NCBI RefSeq assembly: GCF_020164595.1
Contig: NZ_JAIQZE010000003.1
Span: 62,001 to 126,000, forward strand
Origin: Psychroflexus longus
Lineage (GTDB): Bacteria > Bacteroidota > Bacteroidia > Flavobacteriales > Flavobacteriaceae
Direction: 5' to 3'
Length of the DNA stretch: 64,000 bases
Position numbers and translations under genes: made by a program
Shown: positions 1 through 8,137 of the stretch, one piece after another
How positions within the stretch are numbered: position 1 is the first letter of the stretch
Layout of the letters: every line of letters begins with the position of its first letter
Notes under the pieces: generated by a model
Told to the model about the DNA's origin: nothing
Database searches by the model: none
The model's input: only the letters and a program-made list of their open reading frames with translations

Positions 1-2
1 TA

Positions 3-1175
3 ACGGCTGTAATGAGAAGAGATGGAATCGATGGTGTTTCACAAAACGCCATGGAGCGTTATGAACGCATCAATAATCTGGAAGAAGAGCAAAAATATTT
101 GTGGCTAGATGCTATCAAAGAAATGGCGTCAAAAATTCCAATACATAAGCGCGTAGATACCTTGGAAATCAAGAAATTGATTGAAGAGCAAATGGATAAG
201 CGAAATCTGAAATCTGATTATGACTTTGGCATTTACAGCAATGCTTTATCTACAAAGGTGAGAACATCAAGTTTTGAATTGAATTCACCATCGACTTATG
301 GTATCCCTGTTTATAGTTACAATGACGAATTTTCAGATTATCAACTATTCATTAATTTCAAAGATAAGAATCAGCAGATTTTATCATCAATTGCATTGAT
401 GGGTGGGCTTTCAGTATTGTTTACTTTGGTGATAGTTTTAGCGTTTTCTTCAGCAATTGGTCAATTGATAAGACAAAGACAGATATCTCAGATCAAAACA
501 GATTTTATCAATAACATGACTCACGAATTTAAAACACCCATAGCTACGATAAATCTTGCATTAGATTCTGTAAAAAACCCAATGATTTCAAAAAATCCTG
601 AAGCTGTTGATCGATATATGAATATGATTCGGGAAGAAAATAAGAGGATGCACGCTCAGGTCGAAAATGTGTTGAGAATTTCTAAGCTCGAAAAAAATGA
701 GCTGGACATTGATAAAGAAAAATTGAATCTTCATGAAATTATTGAAGATGCTATTAGTCACATCAACTTGATTGTGGAAGATAGAGGCGGTGTTATTAAA
801 ACAGACCTCAGAGCAAAGAGGGATACTATACTGGCAAATGACTCACATTTTTCCAATGTGATCGTGAATATTTTGGATAACGCTGTAAAATATTCAACAG
901 ATGCCCCTGTTATTAACGTAGAGACAGAGAATGTAAATAATTATGTTGTTCTGATTGTCACCGACCATGGAAATGGAATGTCAAAACAAGTACAGAAAAA
1001 AGTATTCGATAAATTTTACAGAGAACATACAGGTGATGTTCATAATGTAAAGGGTCATGGTTTAGGCCTCTCTTACGTTAAAAGAATAGTAGACGATCAC
1101 CACGGTGACATCTCTGTGAAAAGCGAAAAAGGAAAAGGAAGTTCATTTATAATTAAATTACCATTAATATCATAA
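3..1175 (+). CDS. Two-component sensor histidine kinase (5' end outside window)
   Basis: Membrane sensor kinase that would autophosphorylate and pass phosphate to the regulator encoded 4 bases downstream. The frame is open to the left edge, so the N-terminus and first membrane segment are missing. Residues below count from the ATG at 12. An extracytoplasmic part (about 1-122) is followed by a membrane helix (about 125-150). The HisKA H-box has His171 in MTHEFKTP. The ATPase domain has an N-box around Asn290 (ILDNAVKYS), G1 DHGNG (318-322), an F-box and G2 GHGLGLS (348-354), so all catalytic boxes are intact. It resembles the RprX type of Bacteroidota kinases. The stimulus cannot be read from the sequence. 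Confidence 0.93.
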   Translation, partial: TAVMRRDGIDGVSQNAMERYERINNLEEEQKYLWLDAIKEMASKIPIHKRVDTLEIKKLIEEQMDKRNLKSDYDFGIYSNALSTKVRTSSFELNSPSTYGIPVYSYNDEFSDYQLFINFKDKNQQILSSIALMGGLSVLFTLVIVLAFSSAIGQLIRQRQISQIKTDFINNMTHEFKTPIATINLALDSVKNPMISKNPEAVDRYMNMIREENKRMHAQVENVLRISKLEKNELDIDKEKLNLHEIIEDAISHINLIVEDRGGVIKTDLRAKRDTILANDSHFSNVIVNILDNAVKYSTDAPVINVETENVNNYVVLIVTDHGNGMSKQVQKKVFDKFYREHTGDVHNVKGHGLGLSYVKRIVDDHHGDISVKSEKGKGSSFIIKLPLIS

Positions 1176-1179
1176 ATAT

Positions 1180-1902
1180 ATGGAAACTGAAAACAAAAAG
1201 ATTTTATTAGTAGAAGACGATCCGAATTTTGGAATCGTACTTAAGGACTATTTGTCCATGAATGAATACGACGTTACCCACGCTAAAAACGGTATGGAAG
1301 GCTTCGAAAAATTCAAGAAAGGAAATTATGACTTATGTATTTTGGACGTCATGATGCCTTACAAAGATGGTTTTACCCTAGCAAAGGAAATAAGAGCCAA
1401 AAACGAAGACATACCTATTATCTTCCTTACTGCTAAAGCAATGAAGGATGATGTGTTGAAAGGATACAAGGTTGGAGCTGATGATTACCTCAATAAACCA
1501 TTTGATAGCGAAGTACTATTGATGAAAATAAAGGCCATCATGCAACGCAAAAATTCAGATACACTTGCAGACAGCAAGCAATTTGAATTTAGCGTAGGTA
1601 ACTTTCACCTTAATTCTAAGTTGAGATTCTTAACATTTAAAGATGAGGAGCCTATAAAGCTATCTCCAAAAGAGAACGAATTATTGCGCTTACTTGCTCT
1701 ATATGAAAATGATCTGATGCCAAGAGAATTGGCATTGACCAAAATTTGGAGAGATGACAATTACTTTACGTCAAGAAGTATGGACGTATATATCGCCAAA
1801 TTGAGGAAATATCTGAAAAAAGATGATTCTGTGGAAATTTTAAATATTCACGGTGAAGGATTCCGTTTGGTAGTAAAAGGCTCGGACGGAAGAGGTGCTT
1901 AA
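1180..1902 (+). CDS. OmpR/RprY-type response regulator
   Basis: DNA-binding response regulator, cognate to the kinase immediately upstream (4-base gap, same operon). The receiver domain has the acidic pair Asp13/Asp14, phospho-acceptor Asp56 in LCILDVMMP, Thr84 and Lys106 (NKPFD). A winged-helix OmpR/PhoB-type domain follows (about 135-233), with the conserved SPKENELL and SMDVYIAKLRKYL segments. Length (240 residues) is normal. Similarity to RprY of Bacteroides is likely. Its targets are not apparent from the neighbourhood. The gene ends 30 bases before a strong hairpin terminator. Confidence 0.94.
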   Translation: METENKKILLVEDDPNFGIVLKDYLSMNEYDVTHAKNGMEGFEKFKKGNYDLCILDVMMPYKDGFTLAKEIRAKNEDIPIIFLTAKAMKDDVLKGYKVGADDYLNKPFDSEVLLMKIKAIMQRKNSDTLADSKQFEFSVGNFHLNSKLRFLTFKDEEPIKLSPKENELLRLLALYENDLMPRELALTKIWRDDNYFTSRSMDVYIAKLRKYLKKDDSVEILNIHGEGFRLVVKGSDGRGA

Positions 1903-1932
1903 CAAGCTCACTTTTTTCAGTTCCAAAGTGAT

Positions 1933-1967
1933 AAAAAGTCTAATCGTTTAGAACGATTAGACTTTTT
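1933..1967. terminator. Bidirectional terminator between regulator and miaA
   Basis: Perfect 16-bp inverted repeat (1933-1948 and 1952-1967) with a 3-base loop. It is flanked by A5 on one side and T5 on the other, so it can terminate in both directions. It lies between two convergent genes and its right arm reaches the miaA stop codon. Confidence 0.85.
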
Positions 1968-2871
1968 ATGTTTTAATATGGGCGATAATATCTTCGAAAT
2001 GTGTCTCGTAATAAAACCACTTTATCTCCGAATCTTTTTTGAACCATGTTAGCTGCCTTTTAGCAAATCTTCTTGTATTTTTTTTTATTTCTGAAATGGC
2101 TTCTGCTAAGCTTAATTCACCATCGAAGTAACTGAACAATTCTTTATAACCTACAGTTTGTAAAGCATTGAGATGTCTATATGGATATAGTTTTTTTGCT
2201 TCTTCTACCAAACCTTTCTCTATCATCAAGTTTACTCGTTGTTCAATTCTGTCGTAAATGACTTCTCTAGGGGCGTCTAAACCAATCTTTATCACATCAA
2301 ATTTTCGCTGTTTTTTAGTTTGATTTTGATAAAAAGTGAAAGACTTACCCGAGGCTTCTATAACCTCCAAAGCCCTCGTCAATCGTCGAGGATTGGAAAC
2401 TTCAATAGAATCATAAGTTTCAGGATCTTTTTCTAGAAGTAAAGCTTGTAATTTTTTGATACCATCATTTTTCAAAATCCTAATGTACTTCTGTCTTATT
2501 TCTGAAGGAATTTCTGGAAAGGAATCCAATCCTTCAGTTATTGCTTTTTGATAAAGTCCACTCCCACCAACAAGTATTGCATTGGAGTTTAATTTGAATA
2601 TTTCGCCCAAAACTTTAATAGCATCTTCTTCAAACCTACCAACGTTATATTCTTCTTCAATCGAAATGTGTTGAATAAAATGATGATTGGCCTGAGAAAG
2701 TTCATTTTCAGAAGGGACTGCTGTTCCAATGTTCATTTCTTTGTAAAACTGCCTTGAATCTGCTGAAATAATTTCAGTAGAAAAATAGTTGGCAAGCTTA
2801 AGGCTCAAAGAAGTTTTACCAATTGCTGTTGGACCAACAATACATATGAGACTTGTACGGTTAGTCTTCAT
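1966..2871 (-). CDS. miaA: tRNA dimethylallyltransferase MiaA
   Basis: Transfers the dimethylallyl group from DMAPP to A37 of tRNAs reading UNN codons, the first step of ms2i6A synthesis. From the ATG at 2871 it is 301 residues, the usual length. The P-loop GPTAIGKTS is at 13-21, ISADSRQ follows at 35-41, and the family segment VGGSGLY is present. I chose 2871 rather than an in-frame ATG at 2967 because the extra N-terminus would precede the P-loop by an atypical tail and lies inside the upstream channel gene. The chosen start overlaps the end of that gene by 11 bases, which suggests translational coupling. Confidence 0.95.
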   Translation of the reverse strand: MKTNRTSLICIVGPTAIGKTSLSLKLANYFSTEIISADSRQFYKEMNIGTAVPSENELSQANHHFIQHISIEEEYNVGRFEEDAIKVLGEIFKLNSNAILVGGSGLYQKAITEGLDSFPEIPSEIRQKYIRILKNDGIKKLQALLLEKDPETYDSIEVSNPRRLTRALEVIEASGKSFTFYQNQTKKQRKFDVIKIGLDAPREVIYDRIEQRVNLMIEKGLVEEAKKLYPYRHLNALQTVGYKELFSYFDGELSLAEAISEIKKNTRRFAKRQLTWFKKDSEIKWFYYETHFEDIIAHIKT

Positions 2872-3703
2872 TTTCGACTGTTTTGGATTCTTCTTTGTTT
2901 TTTGGTTTATTGAGATTGTATCCGCAGTTGTGACAAAATTCAGCTTTATCACTATGTTCTTTCTCACCGCAATTATAGCATACCTGAGTGTTTCTAGTGA
3001 TATTTTCTTTAGTCATTTCAGCAGTGACAATACCAGTTGGAACAGCAATGACACCGTAACCCAAAAGCATAATGATAGTAGCTATAAATTGACCTAAGGG
3101 AGTGACTGGATGAATATCCCCAAACCCTACTGTGGTAAGCGTCACAATCGTCCAATAGATTCCTCTAGGTATTGAGGTAAACCCGTGTTCTGGACCTTCA
3201 ACAAGGTACATAATAGTACCAGCAATAAAGGAAACGATGATAACGCTGTAAAGAAAGATGAAAATTTTTGGTAAACTCTTTTTCAAAGCAACGCTTACTC
3301 TAGACCCCGCACCAGTAAATCTCACCAACTTCAAAACTCTGAAAACTCTCAATAAACGTAGAGCTCTTAATGACAAAAGTGCACCAGAGCTGGCGAAAAT
3401 TAGTGAAATGTAAAGTGGAATCGTAGAAAGAAAATCTACAATGCCATAAAAGCTAAAAATATATTTTTTTGGCTTTTTTATGCTTATAACTCTTAATATG
3501 TATTCAACTGTGAAAAATATGGTGATGATCCATTCAAAAACTAAGAATAATGAGTGATACTCCGCGCTTATGTAATCTACAGAGTCAAGAATGACCAGCA
3601 CTAAACTTATTAAAATAATGATAAGTAGAGCGACATCAAAAGCTTTTCCTGCTTTGGTATCCGCTTCATAAATCACCTCATGAACTTTTTCTTTCCAAGT
3701 CAT
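2861..3703 (-). CDS. Voltage-gated-type K+ channel with C-terminal zinc ribbon
   Basis: Six-helix potassium channel of the Kv/KvAP type, inner membrane. S1 lies at about 23-42, S2 at 52-72 and S3 at 86-105. S4 has positive residues at every third position (R113, R116, R119, R122, K125, R128). S5 lies at 146-167, the pore filter TTVGFGD at 190-196, and S6 at 205-228. After S6 comes a short linker and a four-Cys zinc ribbon (C242, C245, C257, C260: CYNCG and CHNCG), where a ligand-sensing domain would often be. The last 15 residues are highly charged. The six-helix channel assignment is firm from the filter and S4; what the ribbon does is unknown to me. Confidence 0.9.
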   Translation of the reverse strand: MTWKEKVHEVIYEADTKAGKAFDVALLIIILISLVLVILDSVDYISAEYHSLFLVFEWIITIFFTVEYILRVISIKKPKKYIFSFYGIVDFLSTIPLYISLIFASSGALLSLRALRLLRVFRVLKLVRFTGAGSRVSVALKKSLPKIFIFLYSVIIVSFIAGTIMYLVEGPEHGFTSIPRGIYWTIVTLTTVGFGDIHPVTPLGQFIATIIMLLGYGVIAVPTGIVTAEMTKENITRNTQVCYNCGEKEHSDKAEFCHNCGYNLNKPKNKEESKTVENED

Positions 3704-3709
3704 ATAAGG

Positions 3710-5077
3710 TTATTTATAATTGATGATTTTCATTGTTTTATGAGTTTTTCTCAAGTAACTCTGTATGATGTGTTGCGTATCCCTATCATTTTCCATAGGA
3801 TTGATAACATTTTTTAATATTGAAATCTTTTCAACCTGAAAGTTGAGTTCCGTATAGCCAGCACCGGCAAGTTCACCATTTTCTATTAAAACCACACTTT
3901 TCTCTCCAGGATGTCGCCCTCTGTCTTGTATAATCATGTTTTTGTTTTGATAATCATAAAAGTCGATGAGTTGCTTCACGCGCTTATTGTAGATTTCGGG
4001 AGTTTCTTCTCCAATACAGGCTCCATCACATTGCTTGATGGTGTAATTGAAGCACGCACCTTTGGTCTTATGCAATCCCGTCAGTTTTTGACAAAGTGCG
4101 TAAGTTTCCAAGGCTCTTTCCATAAAAGCTTTGCCTTGCTGAAAATTTGTAAAACTTGTAATATAACTTTCCTTAGGATTCAGTTTGGTTACGCAAAGGT
4201 TGATGTAGCCGTTATGGTCTGTAAATGCATAGAGACCGTGAGAAAATAAATCTTTCTTGAGTGCCGAATTGAATTTTGGTTTCAGTTTTTTGATAGATTG
4301 ATTCTCTTTGAGCAAAGCTAAAAGTTCGTTTCCTGTTTTCTCAAAATCGATGGAAGTAACGTGTTCTTGAATTTCTTTAGATTTTGGAGCATCGCTCGTA
4401 AAATGCTGGTTAGCCCGCTTTTTGATGTCATTGCTTTTTCCTACGTAAATAATTTCGCCCTGATTATCAGAAAAATAATATACCCCAACTGCATTTGGTA
4501 AATCCTCAATCAAACGAATCAACTTTTGGTCAACACTGCTTATAGAATTGAGCTTCAGGTTCGAACTTATGATTTCTTTATCTGTATCTTTTTCAAGTAA
4601 AAGTTTAAATAACTTCACTGTAGCCAAAGCATCACCATTGGCGCGGTGGCGGTCTGTGATAGGAATACCAAGTTTTTTCACCAGTTTTCCTAAACTATAA
4701 GACTCAAATCCAGGTAGAAGTTTTTTAGATAATTTGACGGTGCATAAAGTTTTTCGCTCAAAATTGTAGCCTAATCTGTCAAATTCCAATCTCAACATTC
4801 TGTAGTCAAATTTGGCATTGTGGGCAACAATAATGCAGCCTTCCGTGATTTCAATAATCCGTTTTGCTACTTCATAGAACTTCGGCGCGTGGTGCAGCAT
4901 TTCATTGTTGATGCCCGTCAACCCTACTACAAAAGACTGAATTTTCCTCTCAGGATTCACCAAGGAGATGAACTGGTCCACAACCTCGTGCCCATCAAAT
5001 TTGTAAATAGCAATTTCCGTGATTCCCTCTTCGTTATATTTTCCTCCTGTGGATTCTATGTCTAGTATGGCGTACAA
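3710..5077 (-). CDS. DEDDh exonuclease fused to GIY-YIG (UvrC/Cho-like) nuclease
   Basis: Two nuclease domains in one 455-residue protein. The N-terminal 3'-5' exonuclease of the DnaQ/epsilon type has Asp6 and Glu8 (LDIEST), the Exo II segment HNAKFD (86-91) and an Exo III stretch TDRHRANGDA (141-150). A GIY-YIG domain follows, with GVYYF (198-202), YVGKS (211-215) and Arg221. The C-terminal part has a Cys-containing UvrC-like segment (QCDGACIGEETPE). The architecture is known from actinobacterial and Bacteroidota Cho-like repair proteins, so a role in excision repair is an inference from the family. It starts 338 bases from the divergent hsp20 gene and ends 6 bases before the channel gene. 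Confidence 0.88.
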   Translation of the reverse strand: MYAILDIESTGGKYNEEGITEIAIYKFDGHEVVDQFISLVNPERKIQSFVVGLTGINNEMLHHAPKFYEVAKRIIEITEGCIIVAHNAKFDYRMLRLEFDRLGYNFERKTLCTVKLSKKLLPGFESYSLGKLVKKLGIPITDRHRANGDALATVKLFKLLLEKDTDKEIISSNLKLNSISSVDQKLIRLIEDLPNAVGVYYFSDNQGEIIYVGKSNDIKKRANQHFTSDAPKSKEIQEHVTSIDFEKTGNELLALLKENQSIKKLKPKFNSALKKDLFSHGLYAFTDHNGYINLCVTKLNPKESYITSFTNFQQGKAFMERALETYALCQKLTGLHKTKGACFNYTIKQCDGACIGEETPEIYNKRVKQLIDFYDYQNKNMIIQDRGRHPGEKSVVLIENGELAGAGYTELNFQVEKISILKNVINPMENDRDTQHIIQSYLRKTHKTMKIINYK

Positions 5078-5415
5078 TCTATGCGCGTAAATTATCTTAA
5101 GTGAGCCACAAAAATAAAGATATAAATCTGTTTCAAAGCCATCTAAGAGAAAGTTTAAGCATTACATCACATCGGTTTTTATTTGTTGATACTGAATTTA
5201 ATTCTGCTAGATTTTTATTTACATGACAAAATGACATTTAAAATTCATATAAAGCCGACAGTTTGGCGTATAATTCACTAAAAATCTTTCAACCTTTTCA
5301 TTTTAAGCTTAGAACACATCTGAAACATCCACTTTTTCTGTCAAAAACTAATTTGGTATTTATTTTGAAATAACCATAAGTAAAAATTAATATTAACCTT
5401 TAAAACCTTATAATT
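5078..5415. other. Divergent intergenic region upstream of hsp20
   Basis: 338 bases with no credible coding frame, between the exonuclease/GIY-YIG gene and hsp20. It must hold both promoters. A short direct repeat, ATGACA twice separated by AA (5223-5236), is the only regular pattern. I could not place a clear TAnnTTTG element for hsp20, and no CIRCE-type inverted repeat is visible. Confidence 0.5.
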
Positions 5416-5844
5416 ATGATACCAACACGTTATGCAAATCAGGAAGTAAGTCTGCTAGATAGACTATTTAACAACGACATGTTCAACAGAGATTTCTCTG
5501 AAACTAACACAACTTTGCCTTCTGTCAACATCAAGGAAAACGAAGACAAATTCAGTGTAGAAATGGCAGTACCAGGCTTCAATAAAAACGATTTCAATAT
5601 CGAATTGAATAATAACGACCTCACCATTTCTTCAGAACGTAAGGAAGAAAACGAACACACAGAAGGTGAGCGTTATACTAGAAAGGAGTTTAGTTATCAG
5701 TCCTTTAGAAGATCGTTTACGTTGCCAAACACAGTAGATGGCGAAAAAATATCTGCTGAATATAAAAATGGAGTTCTGCACGTGGATATTCCGAAACGTG
5801 AAGAAGCGAAACCAAGACCACCAAAACAAATAGCGATTAAGTAA
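5416..5844 (+). CDS. Small heat-shock protein, Hsp20/alpha-crystallin family
   Basis: Cytoplasmic ATP-independent holdase chaperone that keeps unfolding proteins soluble. The 142-residue protein has a short N-terminal arm, an alpha-crystallin domain (about 35-128) with the signature NGVLHVDIPK near its end, and a C-terminal IxI motif (IAI at the last residues before Lys) that docks subunits in the oligomer. It is monocistronic: there is a long upstream region and a strong terminator 34 bases downstream. Heat or stress induction is expected for the family but no operator was recognised. Confidence 0.95.
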   Translation: MIPTRYANQEVSLLDRLFNNDMFNRDFSETNTTLPSVNIKENEDKFSVEMAVPGFNKNDFNIELNNNDLTISSERKEENEHTEGERYTRKEFSYQSFRRSFTLPNTVDGEKISAEYKNGVLHVDIPKREEAKPRPPKQIAIK

Positions 5845-5877
5845 TGCTTTTAGAATAATTAGAATTAGCCAAATTTT

Positions 5878-5911
5878 AAAGACCCTGAACTTGTTTCAGG
5901 GTCTTTTTTTT
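5878..5911 (+). terminator. Rho-independent terminator of hsp20
   Basis: Stem AAAGACCCTGAA pairs with TTCAGGGTCTTT around a 5-base loop, followed by a T run to 5911. The loop-proximal part (TGAACTTGTTTCAG) resembles a dispersed sequence I remember from Bacteroidota intergenic regions, so the terminator may derive from such a repeat. Confidence 0.85.
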
Positions 5912-5919
5912 ACGATCTA

Positions 5920-6224
5920 CTTGTCATGCTGAATTTGCAAAGCGGAATGAAGTATCTAAAAACAGCTAGCAGATAAATTAGTTGACCTAACTTAAAATTT
6001 TGATTCACAAGACCTCACAGGTTTTCAAAACCTGTGAGGTCTATTTATAAGATGAGGACTAAACGTATCAGAATCATAGTTAGATTCTACTTTAAACTAA
6101 TTTCCGTGTCCTCTGTGACTTTGAGGTGAATAGCAAAAGTAGCCTCATTTTAAAAAGGGCAGCGCCCTGTAATCTTAGTAACGCACAAATAATAGCATGA
6201 CATAAAGGGGCATAGCCCTGACAT
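5920..6224. repeat. Intergenic patch of dispersed repeats
   Basis: About 300 bases without coding potential between hsp20 and yggS, containing several repeat-like pieces in a row. They are a GTCATGCTGAA-type segment near 5926; a 16-bp palindrome at 6010-6042; a segment at 6104-6131 whose reverse complement recurs at 12611-12636 and 12775-12800 in this window; and two small hairpins of the same style, AGGGCAGCGCCCT (6156-6168) and AGGGGCATAGCCCT (6206-6219). No RNA gene was recognised. Confidence 0.7.
6010..6042. repeat. REP-like perfect palindrome
   Basis: A perfect 16-bp inverted repeat (6010-6025 and 6027-6042) with a single-base centre, core GACCTCACAGG / CCTGTGAGGTC. There is no T run beside it, so it is not an obvious terminator. 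I recall this palindrome type as widely dispersed in Bacteroidota genomes; that is memory, not a search. Confidence 0.75.
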
Positions 6225-6884
6225 CTAATGCCTTGCCCCAAAAATTGAACTACCAATTCTTACCATAGTCGTGCCATGCTGCATAGCAATTTTATAATCG
6301 CCGCTCATACCCATAGACAGAATACTAAAATCGGGATAAGTTTTTGAAGTTTCTTCGTAAAGATCTTGTAGGACTTGAAATTCTCTATGGATTTGGTCTT
6401 CATCGTCTGTAAAAGTAGCCATTGCCATTAAGCCTTTCAGTTTTACATTTTTCAATTCTGAAAGTTTTTCATCTTTCAAAAATGCTCTTAATTCATCTGG
6501 GGACATCCCGTATTTAGAATCTTCTTCAGCAATTTTTACCTGCAATAAACAATTGATGACGCGATCGTTTTCTTTACCTCGTTTGTTGATTTCTTTTAGT
6601 AGTTTCAGTTTATGAACAGCATGAATCAAGTCCACATAAGGCGCCATATACTTCACTTTGTTGGTTTGTACGTGACCTACCATATGCCATTGAATGTCCT
6701 TGGGTAAAGATTCCCATTTATCGGTCATTTCCTGGACTTTGTTTTCTCCAAAAATACGCTGACCTGCTTCGTAAGCTTGCATCAGGTCTTCGTTGGGCTT
6801 AGTTTTGGACACGGCAACCAAGTCGATGTTTTCACCAAGCTCATCTTTGAATGATTTGATATGTTCTTTAATAGTTCCTTCCAT
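6225..6884 (-). CDS. yggS: YggS/PLPBP-type pyridoxal-phosphate homeostasis protein
   Basis: Single-domain PLP-binding protein of the alanine racemase N-terminal fold, thought to buffer and deliver PLP rather than catalyse a reaction. 219 residues is normal for the family. PLP would bind Lys27 in VAVSKTKP. The family segments FGENKVQE, HMVGHVQTNK and SMGMSGDY are all present, and the C-terminus has VRIGSSIFG. It is the last gene of a leftward run behind DUF1015 (11-base gap). Confidence 0.95.
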   Translation of the reverse strand: MEGTIKEHIKSFKDELGENIDLVAVSKTKPNEDLMQAYEAGQRIFGENKVQEMTDKWESLPKDIQWHMVGHVQTNKVKYMAPYVDLIHAVHKLKLLKEINKRGKENDRVINCLLQVKIAEEDSKYGMSPDELRAFLKDEKLSELKNVKLKGLMAMATFTDDEDQIHREFQVLQDLYEETSKTYPDFSILSMGMSGDYKIAMQHGTTMVRIGSSIFGARH

Positions 6885-6895
6885 GTAGTCTTGTT

Positions 6896-8134
6896 TTAAA
6901 ATTCGTAAATTGTAATCCCACTCCTTAATCTTGGTTCAATAAACGTCGTTTTCGGTGGCATTTTCATGCCTTCATCGGCAATTGTTTTCATCTCGTCAAT
7001 TTTAGCAGGATACATCCCAAAACCAACTTCAAACTCTCCATTATCTATCATACCTTTAATATATGCCATGTCCTTCTGGCCTTGACTGTACTCTAACCTG
7101 GCATTATTTCTCAGATCATCAATTCCAAGAATAGGTTCTAAAATAGTGTTATACAGAATCTGAGCATCAAGCTTGGATAAGGCATCATGAAAATCATAAT
7201 TTCTGAATCTCAAGTTTAATTCATAAAAATCACCATCCAAATACATGCTAAAATGATGAGGTTTGGAAGGCTTGTAGTAATTCTGCTTTAAATTTTCAAT
7301 TTTGAATTGCTCATCGAGTTTAATCAAAAACTCATCTTTGCTCAACCCATTCAGATCTTTTACTAACCTGTTGAATTCGTGGATTCTGAGATGACTTTCA
7401 GGAATAAAAAACCCCATAAAATAGTTGTAAGCTTCATGGCCTTGGTGAGCCTCATTTTCAGCTTGAAGTTTTTTCTTAAGATCGATATGTGATAAACTTC
7501 TGTGATGACCATCGGCGATGTAAATATGTTCCATAGCCTTAAATTCAGCTTCAATTTGTTTCTGAAAGTCTAGGTTCCCAATCACCCAAAAGTGATGTGT
7601 TTCTCTGGAAGTGGTCGTAAATTCGTATTCTGGACGCTCCTGCATCAGTTGTTGAGAAATGCTTTCCAAGATAGCATTGTCAGGATACGTAAGAAGAACC
7701 GGATCGGCATTAAACCTTACGGTTTTTAAATATTCAGAAAAAATATCCACCTTTTTCTTAAGCGTATCTTCATGCTTGCGGATGATGTTATTCTCATAAT
7801 CTTCGGTACTCGCCGCGCCTACAAATCCTACAAATTGAATTGAATTGCGGTAAATAATTTTATGTAAATAGTAGCATGGTTTATCATCCTGCTGAAAGCT
7901 TCCATCTTCTTTAAACTCTTCAAACCTGTTTTTGACCAGTCCAAATCGCTCCTTCCCGGAAATTTCTTTGTTGTATTTGTACCCAGGATTAACGATATGC
8001 AAAAATGAAAACGGATTGTTATCCAATCGCGCTTCTATCTGTGCTTTGGTGTAGGTATCATAGGGTTTAGATGCAATTAGACCTACTTTATCGCGAGTAG
8101 GTCTAGTTGCTCTAAAAGGTTTTACTGTAGGCAT
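6896..8134 (-). CDS. DUF1015 family protein
   Basis: Conserved protein of unknown function, 412 residues, the family's normal length. The most recognisable part is YIADGHHRSLSH (about 204-215), a His-rich motif that looks like an active or metal site. The N-terminal region has the VKPFRATRP opening typical of the family. No signal peptide or membrane helix is present, so it is probably cytoplasmic. It starts 3 bases after the stop of the 3-hydroxybutyryl-CoA dehydrogenase gene and ends 11 bases before yggS, so the three are very likely cotranscribed. I cannot assign a reaction. Confidence 0.9.
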   Translation of the reverse strand: MPTVKPFRATRPTRDKVGLIASKPYDTYTKAQIEARLDNNPFSFLHIVNPGYKYNKEISGKERFGLVKNRFEEFKEDGSFQQDDKPCYYLHKIIYRNSIQFVGFVGAASTEDYENNIIRKHEDTLKKKVDIFSEYLKTVRFNADPVLLTYPDNAILESISQQLMQERPEYEFTTTSRETHHFWVIGNLDFQKQIEAEFKAMEHIYIADGHHRSLSHIDLKKKLQAENEAHQGHEAYNYFMGFFIPESHLRIHEFNRLVKDLNGLSKDEFLIKLDEQFKIENLKQNYYKPSKPHHFSMYLDGDFYELNLRFRNYDFHDALSKLDAQILYNTILEPILGIDDLRNNARLEYSQGQKDMAYIKGMIDNGEFEVGFGMYPAKIDEMKTIADEGMKMPPKTTFIEPRLRSGITIYEF

Positions 8135-8137
8135 GTG

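Noticed and set aside
5878-6042. Mobile element between hsp20 and yggS
   Set aside because: Only short palindromes and repeat fragments; no transposase gene or target-site duplication.
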